Below are positions 1-11,718 of a stretch of DNA of 64,000 bases, piece by piece. Both the position numbers and the translations under genes were made by a program. Source of the DNA: Paramecium pentaurelia (lineage: Eukaryota; Ciliophora; Oligohymenophorea; Peniculida; Parameciidae). How positions within the stretch are numbered: position 1 is the stretch's first letter; the number at the start of each line of letters is the position of its first letter. A model generated the notes under the pieces. It was not told where the DNA came from. It worked only from the letters and a program-made list of their open reading frames with translations, and did no database searches. Location: assembly GCA_905183005.1 (NCBI GenBank), contig CAJJDO010000007.1:434001-498000 (forward strand), read 5' to 3'.

Positions 1-240
1 TTAAAGTAATCTAATAAATTTATTCTTGAATTTATGATATAAATCTTTTTATATGTTTTATACAGAATAATATTAAATAATCTAATTAATTTTGATAAAT
101 TTTTTCATATTCATTATTTTTAGTTTATGATGCTTTAAATTTTTATTTAGTAACATGTATTATTCTATTTAAGTTTATCTTGAAATAATTGCTTTATATT
201 TTGTTTGTTAATTAATCTCATCAATTTAATAATTAAATAT

Positions 241-1147
241 ATGAATAAAAAATATACTTCTTCTAACTTAAACCCAAAAATTCTTGATGATAGAGATGAT
301 ATAAATTTTGGAACGTCCTTCATTGATATTATTATGAATTAAAGTACTTTTAATCATTTAACTTCATTCGTTGATACAGGATCACTAATTAATTTTCAAC
401 TTAGTTCTAAAGTATTTAAAATTAGAAGATGGAAAAAGTATTTTAAGAATGTAATTTTTCAAAGACTACTTTAACCATTAGATCATAAATTAATATCATA
501 ATTTATAATTGATTAGAAATGCTCATAATTTATGTATTGGGATTCTGTCATTGATTTTAAACGATTAAATCTATAATACTCTCATTAATATAAATATTAT
601 TCTTGTTAATAATCAAATGAAGCAACAAATATATAGAAGGATATTGATAGAACATTTTCATAACATCAATATTTTAAATAAATTCATAATAGATAAAGAT
701 TATAAAGAATATTAATTGCATTATCTAAAATATATGAAGAATTAGGATATATTCAAGGATTGAATTAAATAGCAGGCTGCTTTTTAATAAGTGGTTTAAG
801 TGAGTAATAAGCATTTTGGATAATGTATTATATTTTAAAAAAGATGAAATATGCAACAATATTTCTTGATTAATTTAGTTAATTAAAATTCTTGAATTTT
901 GTAGTTGCAGTATTTTTAAGAAATTATGTTCCAAATCTATCTGCATAATTTGTAAATATATATATATTTAATAATTAAGTTATTAAACAAAATAGATATA
1001 GGGATTATTACAACTAGATGGTTTCTTGTAATCTTTGGTTACGATTTGCCTCAATAATTAGTATAAATTTATGATTTAAATAGTTATTGTAAGTTTGGAA
1101 TTTGTTTTTGTAGAAAGGCATTAAGGTTTTAATAAAAATTTCAATTT
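241..1147 (+). CDS. Duplicate 5' fragment of the TBC domain gene (assembly copy)
   Basis: This reads exactly like the first part of the complete gene at 1327-2879: same ATG, same two introns (952-979 and 1061-1083) and the same TBC motifs. It is cut off at the scaffold join at 1148. It should not be counted as a separate gene. Confidence 0.8.
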
Positions 1148-1148
1148 N
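1148..1148. other. Assembly gap (single N)
   Basis: A single N marks the join of two contigs that share about 1.1 kb of identical sequence. Confidence 0.95.
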
Positions 1149-1326
1149 CAGAATAATATTAAATAATCTAATTAATTTTGATAAATTTTTTCATATTCAT
1201 TATTTTTAGTTTATGATGCTTTAAATTTTTATTTAGTAACATGTATTATTCTATTTAAGTTTATCTTGAAATAATTGCTTTATATTTTGTTTGTTAATTA
1301 ATCTCATCAATTTAATAATTAAATAT

Positions 1327-2879
1327 ATGAATAAAAAATATACTTCTTCTAACTTAAACCCAAAAATTCTTGATGATAGAGATGATATAAATTTTGGAAC
1401 GTCCTTCATTGATATTATTATGAATTAAAGTACTTTTAATCATTTAACTTCATTCGTTGATACAGGATCACTAATTAATTTTCAACTTAGTTCTAAAGTA
1501 TTTAAAATTAGAAGATGGAAAAAGTATTTTAAGAATGTAATTTTTCAAAGACTACTTTAACCATTAGATCATAAATTAATATCATAATTTATAATTGATT
1601 AGAAATGCTCATAATTTATGTATTGGGATTCTGTCATTGATTTTAAACGATTAAATCTATAATACTCTCATTAATATAAATATTATTCTTGTTAATAATC
1701 AAATGAAGCAACAAATATATAGAAGGATATTGATAGAACATTTTCATAACATCAATATTTTAAATAAATTCATAATAGATAAAGATTATAAAGAATATTA
1801 ATTGCATTATCTAAAATATATGAAGAATTAGGATATATTCAAGGATTGAATTAAATAGCAGGCTGCTTTTTAATAAGTGGTTTAAGTGAGTAATAAGCAT
1901 TTTGGATAATGTATTATATTTTAAAAAAGATGAAATATGCAACAATATTTCTTGATTAATTTAGTTAATTAAAATTCTTGAATTTTGTAGTTGCAGTATT
2001 TTTAAGAAATTATGTTCCAAATCTATCTGCATAATTTGTAAATATATATATATTTAATAATTAAGTTATTAAACAAAATAGATATAGGGATTATTACAAC
2101 TAGATGGTTTCTTGTAATCTTTGGTTACGATTTGCCTCAATAATTAGTATAAATTTATGATTTAAATAGTTATTGTAAGTTTGGAATTTGTTTTTGTAGA
2201 AAGGCATTAAGGTTTTAATAAAAATTTCAATTTCAATCTTTAGATTAGTATCAGATTTTGAAAACATTGAAGATTTATATGAAATGTTAAAGGATGAATT
2301 ATTTGACCTATTAGATTCTAATGAATAATATTAAATCAAATTGATTGAATACTTTAAGAGTTTTAAAATTACTAATCGATTAATTAATGAATTGAGATCA
2401 AAATTCGAAACAAATGACGAATCTCTAACATTATCATTTGATTAAACTTAGAAAAAACATTATTGGAAAAAAGGAGGAGATAGTGCAAGAAGCTTGATTA
2501 GTTCCTTTAATGAAATTATAAGTGAGATATAAGAGGAACGGGATACTTTCTATTAAAAATCTCAATCCTTTTTAAATGTTTGTTTCCCAAGACTAATCAA
2601 TGTAAATTATTTGGTTGCTTCAGAAGGAAAAAAGAGTTTATCTATTAAAATAGAAAAAAGACCATAATTGATAAAGAGATAAATTCTCTCTCAACAATTT
2701 TAAATGACCATACCATAATCTGCTAATGGAGATTAAGTATGAAATTTAACTATAAGGAATCTAATATTTATGCTGACGAATTATAAAGTAAAATGAGTCC
2801 TAATGATGACGAAAGTGAAGACATTATTGAAAGAAATAAATCTCAAGATTTTAAAACAATCCTAAATAAATATAATTGA
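1327..2879 (+). CDS. TBC domain Rab GTPase-activating protein
   Basis: About 493 residues with the ciliate code, ending at TGA 2877-2879. Three introns are inferred: 2038-2065 (28 nt), 2147-2169 (23 nt) and 2737-2756 (20 nt). Removing them keeps the frame and restores TBC motifs. The two catalytic fingers are visible: IDRTF with Arg at about residue 137 and YIQGLN with Gln at about 172. They are followed by RWFLVIFGYDLP and VWNLFLQKG, which are typical of the C-terminal half of the domain. TBC proteins accelerate GTP hydrolysis by Rab GTPases on endomembranes. The Rab substrate cannot be told from sequence. The tail after the domain is charged and has no recognised motif. The ATG chosen is the first in frame after an AT-rich leader. 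Confidence 0.85.
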
Positions 2880-4059
2880 ATATATATAAATACTAAAATT
2901 ACTTTTTATCTTTAATTTTTAATAAATTCTAACAAAGAGTTTTACTAATACTATATAATAATATACCTTTCTATTAACTTAACTAATTGCAAACTTAAAA
3001 TTTTTACTGAGCGTCCAATAAATAGGTGTCTATAGAAGAAAAACACAAAAGTTAATAAGTTAATAATTTTGAATAATCAACAATCATTAACTATACTAAA
3101 TTTATAACTATTATTTTGTTAATTAGCATTACTAAAATAGCTTCTTTCTTAGTTAAACCTTAATAAATTAGCTTATACTATATTAGATTATCAGCTAATT
3201 GTGTTCCAAAAGAATTTTAGGGTATATCTGTAAAGAAATCTATTTTGAATAGAATTTTTAATTATTTGTCAATATTATTCATAACTGCATTTTGAACTTA
3301 AAATAAATAAGTTATAACCTTACTTTAACATTTTGATTATCAATTAAAACCCAATATTTTACTACAAGAAATATTTGATAGAAAAAAATCAAAAACTTAT
3401 ATAATTTAAAACTAAAAAAATAGTGGTTTTAAATTACTCTTCAACTATCAGTCATGTGATTATCAAATTCAATATTTTTTTATAATTTAAATAGATTAAG
3501 CATCAAAAATTGAACTTATCTTAATTATTAGTACTAAAGTAACATTTTTTAAAGAATAATTGAATAAGTATATATTATATAAATGATTTAAATCTTTAAA
3601 CTCTTATATAGTTGATTAATATAGTGTTGTTACAACTAATGAACTAGACTGTGGAATCAATTTTCTATCTTATCTATACAAAAATAAAAAAATTAAATTA
3701 TCTCTTTTTTTATTAAAAATTTCTTATTATATTGAGATGGGTTGGGATTAGATAGATAAAATTGGCAGATTAGATTTTAGAAAATAAAAAAAAAGTATTT
3801 GATTGAAATAAGTTGGATAAGAAAACAGAGAAATGAATATATTTAAGTATGATAATTTAAACAATTTATTTTCTTATTAACAGAAATTAATTATATTATA
3901 ATATTAAAAAATTTGAATTCACCCGTTTTTTTAAATTAATGACAAATTATAAAGAGAAAGAAATTTGTTAATGAAGAATTAATTGGAAATTTGATAATTT
4001 TATTTGCATCCAATGGTGGATGATATAAAAATTTATATTTATATAGATTATAAAACATT
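2880..4059. other. Convergent intergenic region, no supported gene
   Basis: AT-rich DNA between the convergent TBC and Myb genes. One plus-strand frame is fairly open, but it holds about six TGA codons, which is what chance predicts when TGA is the only stop. No family motif was seen on either strand. A decayed gene cannot be excluded. Confidence 0.6.
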
Positions 4060-5022
4060 TCATGGGTTATTTAATTTTTAAATTTTCTTTTGTTTTATTA
4101 TTACTAATTCTTTTAGTTCTTATGAATCAAATTCCAAAAATTCAAAATTCTTATTATCAAATTTGACTTCATTTTGACTGGTTGACTTATCACATTTATT
4201 TAAGTCTCTTGTTAATGATTCTATAACTGAATCAATTAATAAGATATCTCTTTCTTCTTTTGGTACTCTACCTAATCTCTATCTATTTTCCTCCTATTTT
4301 AATAAATTGTAAAATCTATTTTTGATTGTATTTTCTGTTCTTCTAAATTTAAATACTTAAGCTGATATGTCTGCCCATCTTTTTCCCCTTTTCTTAACTT
4401 CTTAAAATAATCTTAGTTCTTCTTCCTTATACCATGGTATACTTTTATTAAATTTAAATTTCATACTTAAGTATTTTAGGGTCTAGTTTATTAACCCATC
4501 TATCTCTACATTATTTTCCTAATCGCACATAAGGAGTTTAACATATTTTCATTAATTCTATAGCTATTTCACACCATTTATTTGGATGTAATGATTATAA
4601 TTGCATAAGCACTTAATCTTCTTAAGGAGTCCAGTTAACTTTTTTATGTTTTTCATTTAACCATCTATTTCTACAAGCCTTCCAATTATGAAATTTGAAT
4701 ATTCGAGAAATTTAATCCCATTGCAATGTTGACTATATTTATAAACACTAATAATTACCAAATCTATTGGTCGTGTTTTTGTTTTCAAACAAGTTCCAAG
4801 GACTATTATTTTTAAATATTAATCCTAAGCATCTGTCCATATACCTTTATTTGATATTAAATCAGAATCGACTCTGTTTAATATGTTATCAATTTATTAT
4901 TAGTCTGGTATGCCATACATAAAAGGAAAGGAAGTTGATAATAATGCTTGAGTAAATGTTACATCTATGTTTTGGAATAGATCATAAATAGCTTTTCTAT
5001 CAATAGACGTTTTTTTAATCAT
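4060..5022 (-). CDS. Three-repeat Myb-like DNA-binding protein
   Basis: About 303 residues, read on the minus strand from ATG at 5022 to TGA at 4060-4062. Two introns are inferred (26 and 25 nt). Three successive Myb/SANT repeats can be read. Repeat 1 runs from GIWTDAQDQYL to KACRNRWLN, repeat 2 from VNWTPQEDQVL to LGKQCRDRWVNKL, and repeat 3 from IPWYKEEELRLF to RTENTIKNRFYNLL. The spaced tryptophans and the KQCRDRW and NTIKNRF recognition helices match c-Myb R1R2R3-type proteins. Such proteins bind DNA in the nucleus as transcription factors. The C-terminal tail is Asp/Glu/Asn rich with no recognised domain. It could instead be a CDC5 or SNAPc-like Myb protein, but the three-repeat layout favours a general Myb factor. 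Confidence 0.85.
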
Positions 5023-5394
5023 CTTAATACTAATTAGTTTATTTAATATCAAGGATTCCGTCCACGATTATATATATATAGATAGTATTATTTAAATTTA
5101 TGAAGTTATTTTTAGATTGAGCACAGATTAAAGAAGAATATATTTTAAGAAAGTTATCTATTTATTTTTATTTATTAAATTTTATTAGTAATTATATAAA
5201 TGATGTTAGAATATAATAAATTAAAAAACTTATTGTCTGAATGAAACTTTGAAAAATCTTGAATTTTTTATTTATATATATATTTTTACTTTATAATGAA
5301 AAATGTTGATAATCTTCAATTTTTATTATAACATATGGATAATTAATGTGTTTGATATATTGCAATTTTTTAATGTAAATAGTATAAATAATAA
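5023..5394. other. Intergenic spacer between two minus-strand genes
   Basis: Very AT-rich with short TA runs. I see no gene or RNA in it. It must hold the promoter of the Myb gene and the 3' end of the TTLL transcript. Confidence 0.5.
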
Positions 5395-7226
5395 TCATTT
5401 TTTCTTTTTAAGTTTTCTATCACTTAATGAACCCAATAGCATCCACATATTTTCATCATTAGGATAACCAACAACTGGATAATCTGAATGTTACTCTTCT
5501 TTTATTTAAGGTAATTAATCTGCAAATATGAGATATCAATAATACAAATCTATGGTAGTGATTGTTTAAGAGGATGTTATGGAGGAAATAATATATCAAG
5601 AGTTAACTTGAATGCATCATCTAACATTCTTGGGATATACATTTTTAATAATGGACTTGATTCTTCTATACAAGGATTCGTATTAACTTCTATTAACCAG
5701 ACTTCTAGATCGGCATCTAATATAAAATCAAATCCAAATATCTCAAAACAATATTTCCTATCTTCAAAGTTTATTTTATTTTTTACAGAATTAAATACCA
5801 TCCATATTCTCTCTTTCATTTTATTAATTAACTAAAATATATATTTGATAAGATACATCTTAAACATTGCATTTAATATTTTAAGAATTTAAATAATCCT
5901 AATAATTCTTAAATGATAATTGATTTCCATCTTCAAATTATCCATAATTCTAAGAATATTTTTAAATAGCATTATTTGTTAAATGAACAAATGTATTTTC
6001 AATATTATATGTGAAATCTTCAGATGAAGTTCTTATATACCCTTCTTAAAAGAAATATGCATCTAAATCATGAGTTATTAAACCCCATACTCTAATATCA
6101 AATTTTCTCTTATTAATTAATGCAGGTCGTTCTATATATTTTTGAATTACAAAAGAATGTGATTTAATTATACATTAACCAGATGGTTATTATTTAATAT
6201 TTTAATTAGGATCCTTCTTTGTGATTTAAGCACTCTATACTTATTTTGGTATATCATCATCACCAGAAGATTCATCTTTTTAATTTAATGCTTTCTCTTT
6301 TAATCCTTCTTAAAATTCTGATACTAACTTTACTAAAGTCTCTAAATTATCAAATATTGATATTCCTCTTCCTCTATTTAAAAATGTTGGTTTCAATAGC
6401 CACATATATGTAGAATCTTCTGCTAAGAAAGTATTGTTTAATTAAATTTTAGTAAATTATGAAATTGGTTCTCTTTGATAAGCATTACAAAAGTTTCCTC
6501 TTAATCTTCTTTTAACATCTAACATCTATTTTGATGATGGTTTTTTTGGGGCAAATTACTCATAAGTCTTAAGAAACTGTGTTATATTATAATCACAATT
6601 TTCATCACTAAAATCAATAACAAATGTCAATGGAGTATAATCAAATACATTTAATTTATGTTTCTATTGTATATTATTATGTAATTACTTCACAATATAA
6701 AGATAGATTTTTTATCAGATATGATTTATTTGATATTTCTTTATGATGTTCAAAATGATTAACAAGTTATTTATAATTTTAACTTACAATAAGTCTTTCA
6801 TACCTATAACCTCTTTCACTTTATTGCCATTTAAAATTTACAAGCATTGAACTTGAGTCAGTTGTCTCTTTCCATTATAATCTTTTTGACATGATTCGTT
6901 TCACTAATGCCTCATTGTTACCCCATCCAATATAATACTTGTTAATACAATCAAATTACTTTTAAACAAAAATCTTAAGAAGCAGGTTTAAATTGATTCC
7001 GTTTTTTTGAGAAACTAGTTGATTTTGGGTTTAATTTTCTTGTTACATTAGGCAATTGCTCAGATTTTTAAGCTAATTTCTCTTTGGTTTTACTTTTCTT
7101 ATGTTGCAATTAATATTAAGTAAATTATGGTTTTATTTATGGACTCTAAGACTTACACTTAGTTTCAGTTTTGTTTCTTGGTCTTCTGCTATCCAAATTA
7201 ATTGTTGATTCTTCAGACAAATTCAT
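5395..7226 (-). CDS. Tubulin tyrosine ligase-like (TTLL) enzyme
   Basis: About 577 residues with four inferred introns (22, 25, 25 and 26 nt), ending at TGA 5395-5397. TTLL enzymes ligate glutamate or glycine to tubulin tails. In a ciliate the substrate would be ciliary or cortical microtubules. The ATP-grasp core is clear: WLLKPTFLNRGRGISIF, then VIQKYIERPALINKRKFDIR, FVHLTNNAIQKYS, and near the end FEIFGFDFILDADLEVWLIE followed by VNTNPCIEESSPLL. Upstream lie GWGNNEALVKRI and NHFEHHKEI, which resemble the TTLL3/8/10 group more than the TTLL4/6 glutamylases. Glycylase activity is therefore possible but not shown. A low-complexity acidic insert (DESSGDDD) sits between two core motifs. The ORF is open upstream of the chosen ATG, so the start could be a little further 5'. 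Confidence 0.88.
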
Positions 7227-7515
7227 TATTAATATATTATTGAAAATACTAATAAAATCATCATTATTTATTAAATCTAGATTAAGTAATGGAAGTTATT
7301 AAAAAAAGCATTTTTTAATTAATTGATTCAATTATTTACAACTTCTTCTTTAATCATTAAATATTCTTTATTATCTTTATGGAAAATAAAATTTAGAATT
7401 AAAAGACTAAATTGCTTTAAAAAAGAACATTAATAAACAAATAAGTTGGCTTTTTTGTTTTTTTGTAATAGGTTCTATAATTAAAAATTAATATATAATA
7501 TTTACATTAATTTAT

Positions 7516-8272
7516 ATGCTTTTTAATAAAAGAATCTGGAAAAAATTAATTTATCCTATTCCTAGATATTATTTTTTCTAACCACCATTATTTGATGTTA
7601 ACAAAGATTACTATAAGATATTGAATTGCAATCAAACTGATTCAGAACAAAAATTGAAATAAGAATACTATAAATTAGCTAAATTATATCATCCAGATAT
7701 CAATAAAGGCAATGAAGAAAAGTTTAAATAAATTACAGAAGCTTGGGATGTATATTTATGATATATAATATAGGTGTTATCAGATAAACATAGAAAACAA
7801 TAATATGATGCTGCAAGAACTTATAATACAGATTTTATCAAAAATACTACAAATTCATATGGTTACAATCAATCTAATTAACAAAATTATTCCAAAAGTT
7901 TATAATTATTACATTATTAAAGGCAATAACAATCATTAGTAATTCTCTAAAGAACAAATGGAATAAATGTAAAAATAAGCTGAAGAAATTATGAAAATGT
8001 TTTAAAGTGGTTAATTCAATTAATTTTCTTAAGCATTTAAATAAGCAACTAAAAATGATCCTAAATTCAAAAATGTTCATACTTTCATCAATCTTGCAGA
8101 AAAAGCAGAATAATTTTTTAAAGAAAGGTAAAAAACTCAAATGGAAAATGAAATTAAAAAGGAATAGAATTTTTCAAATTTTGCTAATAAAGAGGATAAA
8201 CTAAAATAATCTGTTAATGGCATTACCAATGGAATAAAAAATATTTGGAATAAGATTTAAAAAAATAAATGA
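7516..8272 (+). CDS. DnaJ (J-domain) protein, possibly mitochondrial
   Basis: About 235 residues with two introns (24 nt within the J domain, 25 nt after it). The J domain runs from about residue 30 to 95, with DYYKILN at its start and HPD at residues 59-61, the motif that stimulates Hsp70 ATPase. There is no Gly/Phe stretch or zinc finger, so it is a type III DnaJ. The N-terminus begins MLFNKRIWKKL and is basic and hydrophobic, like a mitochondrial presequence; this is an inference. The rest is Gln/Lys rich and probably helical. The gene is followed after 24 bases by the RING gene on the same strand. Confidence 0.85.
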
Positions 8273-8296
8273 CTATATTAATTAATTAATTTATTT

Positions 8297-9081
8297 ATGA
8301 AAGTAGATATCCAGATACATTCGGTAGACTGTTCTGAATTCATATGTGCAATTTGTTTTTAGGTTTTCAATAAACCAATTAAAACATAATGTGGGTATAA
8401 GACTATTTTTAATATAGACATAATTTTTGTGGTAAATGCATCTCTAATTGGATGAAAATAAAAAAGCAATGTCCTTGTTGTAGAAAAGTATATACTAACT
8501 ACAACTTTTATAAAAGAGATGATATTATGTCATAAAAAGTAGACTAGTTAGAGGCCACATGTTTAAGATGCAATAAATGGAGTGGCCAATTAATAGATTT
8601 AAAAAATCATCGTTTATACGATTGTATATCAATATCACCTAAAGTTGAATCAAATGAAGCCTTAATTATTTAAGATAAACCTGAAGACCTCATTTTAACT
8701 ATTATGAATGAAATTCTTTTAATTAAACAGTAATAGAATTATAATTAACTTTTGGAATTCGAAAATCAATTTTTAGAAGAATAGTAAATACATACTAATG
8801 AATCAAAATTAAGAAAGAAAAGAAAAATAGAAATTAATAATAATCAAATCTAAAAAGAAGATGATGATGATGTTTAAGCATTAGATGAAGAAGAAATTAA
8901 TATTTTAAAAAGTTCATAAAAATATAAAACAAAACAATTAAATAAAAGGTATTAATTGCAAAATAAATTTCTTAAAGAGATAATGGAAAATTAATATAGA
9001 ATTGAAACTAAATAATTTTTTTTCTCACTTATACTTAACAGGAATATTTTAACCTTTAACCACTTAAATTGGTAGTTTTGA
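8297..9081 (+). CDS. RING finger protein, candidate E3 ubiquitin ligase
   Basis: About 253 residues with one 23-nt intron (8395-8417) that interrupts the RING. The C3HC4 RING starts at residue 17: CAICFQVF, then CGHNFCGKCI and CPCCRK. It is followed by a second Cys/His cluster (CLRCNKW ... DC), as in TRAF-like or RNF-type proteins. The remainder is charged and Gln rich, with an acidic DDDDV run and a probable coiled coil. RING proteins usually recruit an E2 to ubiquitinate a substrate, but the substrate is unknown. The start is the first ATG after the DnaJ stop, leaving almost no room for an untranslated leader. Confidence 0.8.
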
Positions 9082-10266
9082 TAATAAGTATATATTGTAT
9101 TTTAAATTTATGATCTCATTAATATTTAATTTATATTATGATTTAATCTTTCATTTAAACCATTTTACAATTTATTTCTTCTTATCAAGATTTATCTAAA
9201 AATTTATGAAGGAAATTTAAACTTCTTTTTTTATTTAAGTCTTACTTATATATTTAATCAATTAATTAATTTAACACTCTTATTTTTAAGAAGACATTAT
9301 AATTATTGTTATAGATATCTTAATGTTATTAAAAAAATACTAAATTTTATGAAAGTCATTCTAATTTCTAAGTTGAACTTCATTAATTCAAATTCATTGT
9401 TGATAATTATTTTAATAATGTGATTAAATTAAATTAATTAATTAATCTTATTCTTATTATCACTCAAAAATTGAGATACATTTTTATATTGGTAATTTGT
9501 AGTAAAAATTTATATTTATTCATAATATTATGTTAAATTTTTATGATAATTTTAAATAAAATGAATACAAATTTGTAAGGATAACAGATAGATATATTAT
9601 TTGTTTTATTCTTTATAAATTAAAAATAAGAAAATTTAAAATAAAGATATTAATAATTTCAACTCAAATTTGTAAATTCTAAATAATAGAATTTAAATTT
9701 ATTAAAGAATCTTTGTTCATAGATATATATCACTTATTTAATTATCCTTATAGTTATAGTATATTTTATATTATAAAGTTATTTTTTTTTACAAAAATAT
9801 CAACCTAATTATTATTTTAACAATTCTAAATTAATAAAATATAAGATTAATGTAAATAATTTTGAGTCTTAAAATTAACTTCGAGATAAAAACAGATAGT
9901 GTTTAAATACTTATATAATTTCTTAATTTAGCATTAATAATTAGAAATACTGAATACTTAGGATAATTAAGGTAATAACAAATAAAAATTTTGCTGTAAT
10001 TTGATTCAGCCAAAAAGGGGAACTAAAGTTTTTACTTATAATTTATCTGTAATTGGAAGGAGATAAATAAATATGGACATTAATCTTGATATTTTGTTAA
10101 ATTATGATAAATTCCAATAATGCCTTATAGATATGAATGTGAATTATTTAATGAAATAAAGTGTCTAAGTATTATTATATTTATTAGAAAATCTTTAAAT
10201 AAGAATTTGATTTCTTTTTTTTAATTATTTTTGCAATAGATTGTTATTTATAAAAAATTGATTTAA
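9082..10266. other. Long AT-rich intergenic region
   Basis: Nearly 1.2 kb without a supported gene. A short ORF beginning at 10073 (about 45 codons) and its possible spliced extension were examined and have no family signature. They overlap the CDPK start if extended. A patch near 10010-10030 is richer in G than its surroundings, but no RNA structure was recognised. Confidence 0.5.
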
Positions 10267-11718
10267 ATGGAGATTAAAATTTCCTCAAACACTTTTAAGT
10301 AATAAAAAACAAAAAGGTAAAATTTTGAATAAGAAAAATCATTATCTCAAGGTCCTAATAGCAGAGTTATGAGAATTGAACATTAAGGAATTAGAAAGTA
10401 TTTTAAATTAATATTTATGAAAGAACTCTAAAAAGAGTACCAAAAGATTAATCTTTAAATGAAATTAAGATATTGTAATAATTGGATCATCCAAATATTT
10501 TAAAATTATATGAATTCTATGAAGACAATAATGAATACTGTCTTATTACTGATTATTGGGAAGGAGGAGATCTGTATGAATATTTATGCAAACATGATGA
10601 AATTGATGAATATGACATAGCTCAAATTATGAAACAGTTATTTTCTATTTTGCATTACATACATTAAAAAAAGATTGTACATCGAGATATCAAAAGGTAT
10701 AATAATTAAATTAATTTAAGCGAGAATATTTTAGTTGAAAAATAAGAGGATGGTTGTATTTTGATTAAAATGATTGATTGGGGAATGTATTAATAATTTA
10801 ATATAAAATAGTGCAACTTAATTTTAAAATGGATCAAAATTATATACAACTGTTGGTACACCTTACTATATGGCGCCAGAAGTTTTTAAATAATGCTATG
10901 ATGAAAAATGTGATATATGGAGTTGTGGCATATTATTGTATGAGATAGTAACAGGCAATTTACCTTTTTATGCAAGATAAGCTGATGAAATTTAAAGAAA
11001 GATTTTAGATACTAAACCTAATTTTGATTTGCCTGTATTTTAAAAATGCTCAACTGAACTTAATAATCTTATTAAATTATTACTTAATAAGGATCCAGAA
11101 AAACGACCTTCAGCAAAAGAATTACTTGATCATGAATTTTTTTAATTAAGAAAAGAGAGAAAGGCTTCATAAGAATTTAATACTTGTTTTTAAGAAAGTG
11201 TAAGTAGATTAATTGAATTTCGAGTTAAGAATAAATTATAATAAGCAGTTCTTTCATTTATGGGTTCATTTTAACAAACTCCAGAGGAAGAAAGATAATT
11301 AATTAGAATTTTCAATGAAATTGATGTAGATAGAGATGGAAAATTGACATGTGATGAATTAGCTAAAGCTTTATAAACAATATATATGTATGATGAATTA
11401 TAGGCACAAATGTAAGCCAGTATTTTAATGCAATAAATTGATATTGATAATAATGGATTTTTAGAATATTCAGAATTTATTATGGCTTGTTCTTAAAGGA
11501 AAGTACTTCTCACAGAAAGCAATTTAAAGAACGCATTTTAATAATTTGATTTAAATGGAGATGGAGTAATTAGTTTTTAAGAAATAAAAAAAGTGTTGGA
11601 AGGTAATGAAAACATTAAAGATGAGAAATGGCAGGAAGTAATCTAGGAAGTAGATATAAATGGAGATGGTGAAGTGAGTTATGAGGAATTTTTAGTTATG
11701 ATGAAATAATTATTATGA
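10267..11718 (+). CDS. Calcium-dependent protein kinase (CDPK), DWG variant
   Basis: About 458 residues with three introns (26, 24 and 25 nt). A Ser/Thr kinase domain is followed by four EF-hands, the CDPK layout of plants, apicomplexans and ciliates. Visible kinase motifs are VHRDIK, GTPYYMAPE, and a glycine-loop region with a lysine in TLKRV. The metal-binding DFG is DWG here (about residue 153), as in CK2, which is unusual for a CDPK. The EF-hands are DVDRDGKLTCDE (about 327), DIDNNGFLEYSE (about 366), DLNGDGVISFQE (about 403) and DINGDGEVSYEE (about 437), and all keep calcium ligands. It should phosphorylate targets in response to Ca2+. The glycine loop is degenerate (SQGPNSRVM) and the N-terminus is the least certain part of the model. 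The stop overlaps the ATG of the next gene. Confidence 0.88.

Larger units (their letters stand above)
63..2233. repeat. Unmerged contig overlap repeated around a single N
   Basis: Bases 63-1147 recur as 1149-2233 (offset 1086), separated by one N at 1148. I saw no differences between the copies by eye. The repeat covers the promoter side and about 300 codons of the TBC gene and stops abruptly inside the coding region. This is best explained as two overlapping contigs placed end to end, not as a biological tandem duplication. Confidence 0.9.

Noticed and set aside
3000..4080. A long plus-strand frame with readable peptide pieces between the TBC and Myb genes
   Set aside because: With TGA as the only stop, AT-rich noncoding DNA gives open stretches of about 60 codons. 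The six or so TGAs here equal the chance number, and no family motif appears.
5608..5835. Plus-strand ORF opposite the TTLL gene
   Set aside because: It is the antisense shadow of the conserved TTLL end and reads no family sequence itself.
10073..10330. ORF starting ATGGACATT upstream of the CDPK, with a stretch resembling an EF-hand loop
   Set aside because: It needs a 19-nt intron, ends soon after, overlaps the CDPK start in another frame and shows no real domain.
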